From contig DATNPH010000225.1 of assembly GCA_036703315.1 (NCBI GenBank), forward strand, positions 1 through 23,400: 23,400 nt of DNA. Direction: 5' to 3'. The number at the start of each line of letters is the position of its first letter. The first letter of the stretch is position 1. Of the stretch, positions 22,997-23,400 are shown one piece after another. Source of the DNA: DATNPH01 sp036703315. Lineage in GTDB: Bacteria; Cyanobacteriota; Cyanobacteriia; Cyanobacteriales; Coleofasciculaceae. Under the pieces are notes generated by a model. It was not told where the DNA came from. It saw only the letters and a program-made list of their open reading frames with translations, and made no database searches. Made by a program: the position numbers and the translations under genes.

Positions 22997-23119
22997 GCCC
23001 GGAAATTAATTTCCGGGCTAATAGATTAAGTCCACTAAAGTGGACTTAAATCTCTGTATACAAACCTTGAGTCCTCTTAAGAGGACTTGATTTATGAGCC
23101 AGGGAATTAATTCCCTGGC
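22997..23119. repeat. Array of four perfect palindromes
   Basis: Four different inverted repeats in 123 bp. GCCCGGAAATTAATTTCCGGGC is at 22997-23018. TTAAGTCCACT/AGTGGACTTAA, with an AA loop, is at 23026-23049. GTCCTCTTAAGAGGAC is at 23071-23086. A 22-bp palindrome with GCCAGGGAATT arms is at 23098-23119. All arms are perfect. The right unit contains the stop codon of the neighbouring gene. Similar chains of hairpins occur between genes in filamentous cyanobacteria (recalled). Confidence 0.8.
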
Positions 23120-23352
23120 GGTTGAATGGGAAAAGTAAAAGTTGTGTCTTGAAGCTGTTCGTTGGGAACATCAAAAACGACTACAAATTCAGCAGCAGGC
23201 ATGAAGCGGTTGAGAAAGCGTCGGTGATCTTCTGCATCTTGGCGGTTGAAGAATCTCGCCACTGTATACCGTCTGGCATCAGGTAGGAGTCGGATAATCG
23301 CCCAAGGACGGGAGTAGTCTTCAGCTTGTGAAGTGCGTTTTGGCATTTTCAT
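23107..23352 (-). CDS. Small hypothetical protein (81 aa or longer)
   Basis: A compact basic protein with the blocks DYSRPWAIIRLLPDARRYTVARFF, NRQDAEDHRRFLNRFMP and AEFVVVFDVP. It looks like a small alpha/beta domain and I recall unnamed cyanobacterial relatives. The ATG at 23352 follows GGGAGG by 5 nt; a second ATG at 23346 is possible. The frame is open to the window edge (LWQLIERTLTSIREEV before the ATG), so a longer protein cannot be excluded. The last four codons and the TAA lie in a palindromic repeat, so the C terminus PPGN is repeat-derived. Confidence 0.65.
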   Translation of the reverse strand: MKMPKRTSQAEDYSRPWAIIRLLPDARRYTVARFFNRQDAEDHRRFLNRFMPAAEFVVVFDVPNEQLQDTTFTFPIQPPGN

Positions 23353-23400
23353 GACTTCCTCCCGGATGCTGGTTAAGGTGCGTTCAATGAGTTGCCAAAG

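Noticed and set aside
22997..23119. Rho-independent terminators or a CRISPR array at the palindromes
   Set aside because: No T tracts follow the stems, and the units differ in sequence, so neither reading fits.

Overview
The window looks like cyanobacterial chromosome. The octamer GCGATCGC (HIP1) recurs throughout, there is a Cph1-type phytochrome with an overlapping Rcp1-type response regulator, and there is a PAP/fibrillin protein, a family of oxygenic phototrophs. Short tandem heptamers and multi-hairpin intergenic repeats of the kind common in filamentous cyanobacteria are also present. Genus cannot be decided from the sequence. Most genes lie on the minus strand.

Layout, left to right. 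(1) 1-4121: a light-signalling block on the minus strand. It reads, in transcription order, an Rcp-like receiver (4121-3681), a 769-aa phytochrome histidine kinase (3119-810), an Rcp1-like receiver whose start lies 47 bp inside the kinase gene (856-410), and a third receiver running off the left edge (398-1). (2) 4122-5466: mostly non-coding, with a cluster of small hairpins and a 71-aa HMA-fold protein that has lost its metal-binding cysteines. (3) 5467-9645: a nitrilase-family amidohydrolase of AT-rich composition, a 3'-end copy of a DMT transporter gene, a PAP/fibrillin gene, the intact DMT transporter and a PlsC-superfamily acyltransferase, all on the minus strand. (4) 9813-12790: an AT-rich FAD enzyme best read as malate:quinone oxidoreductase of the Helicobacter/Campylobacter kind, divergent from an exported class C beta-lactamase-like serine hydrolase. 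(5) 12873-16825: two adjacent DUF4139 (MuiA-like) paralogues. (6) 17433-19785: a secreted EF-hand-like protein, a stand-alone CheY-like receiver with a hairpin leader and a good terminator, then about 700 bp without genes that holds an IS200/IS605-like end structure. (7) 19786-23400: a conserved small protein of unknown role, a two-RCK potassium-channel-like protein with a non-canonical filter, a 58-aa conserved-looking small protein, two small hypothetical genes and an array of four palindromes.

How they fit together. The clearest functional unit is the phytochrome and its receivers, a red/far-red two-component relay. The acyltransferase and DMT transporter are close enough to be co-transcribed. 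The two DUF4139 genes are probably a unit too. The nitrilase and Mqo genes differ in composition from their neighbours and may have been acquired. Nothing here forms a recognisable defence system, CRISPR array, rRNA or tRNA gene. The best candidates for something undescribed are the paired DUF4139 proteins without signal peptides, the channel with a TGAGGE filter, the metal-site-less HMA protein, and the direct-repeat-flanked fibrillin gene.
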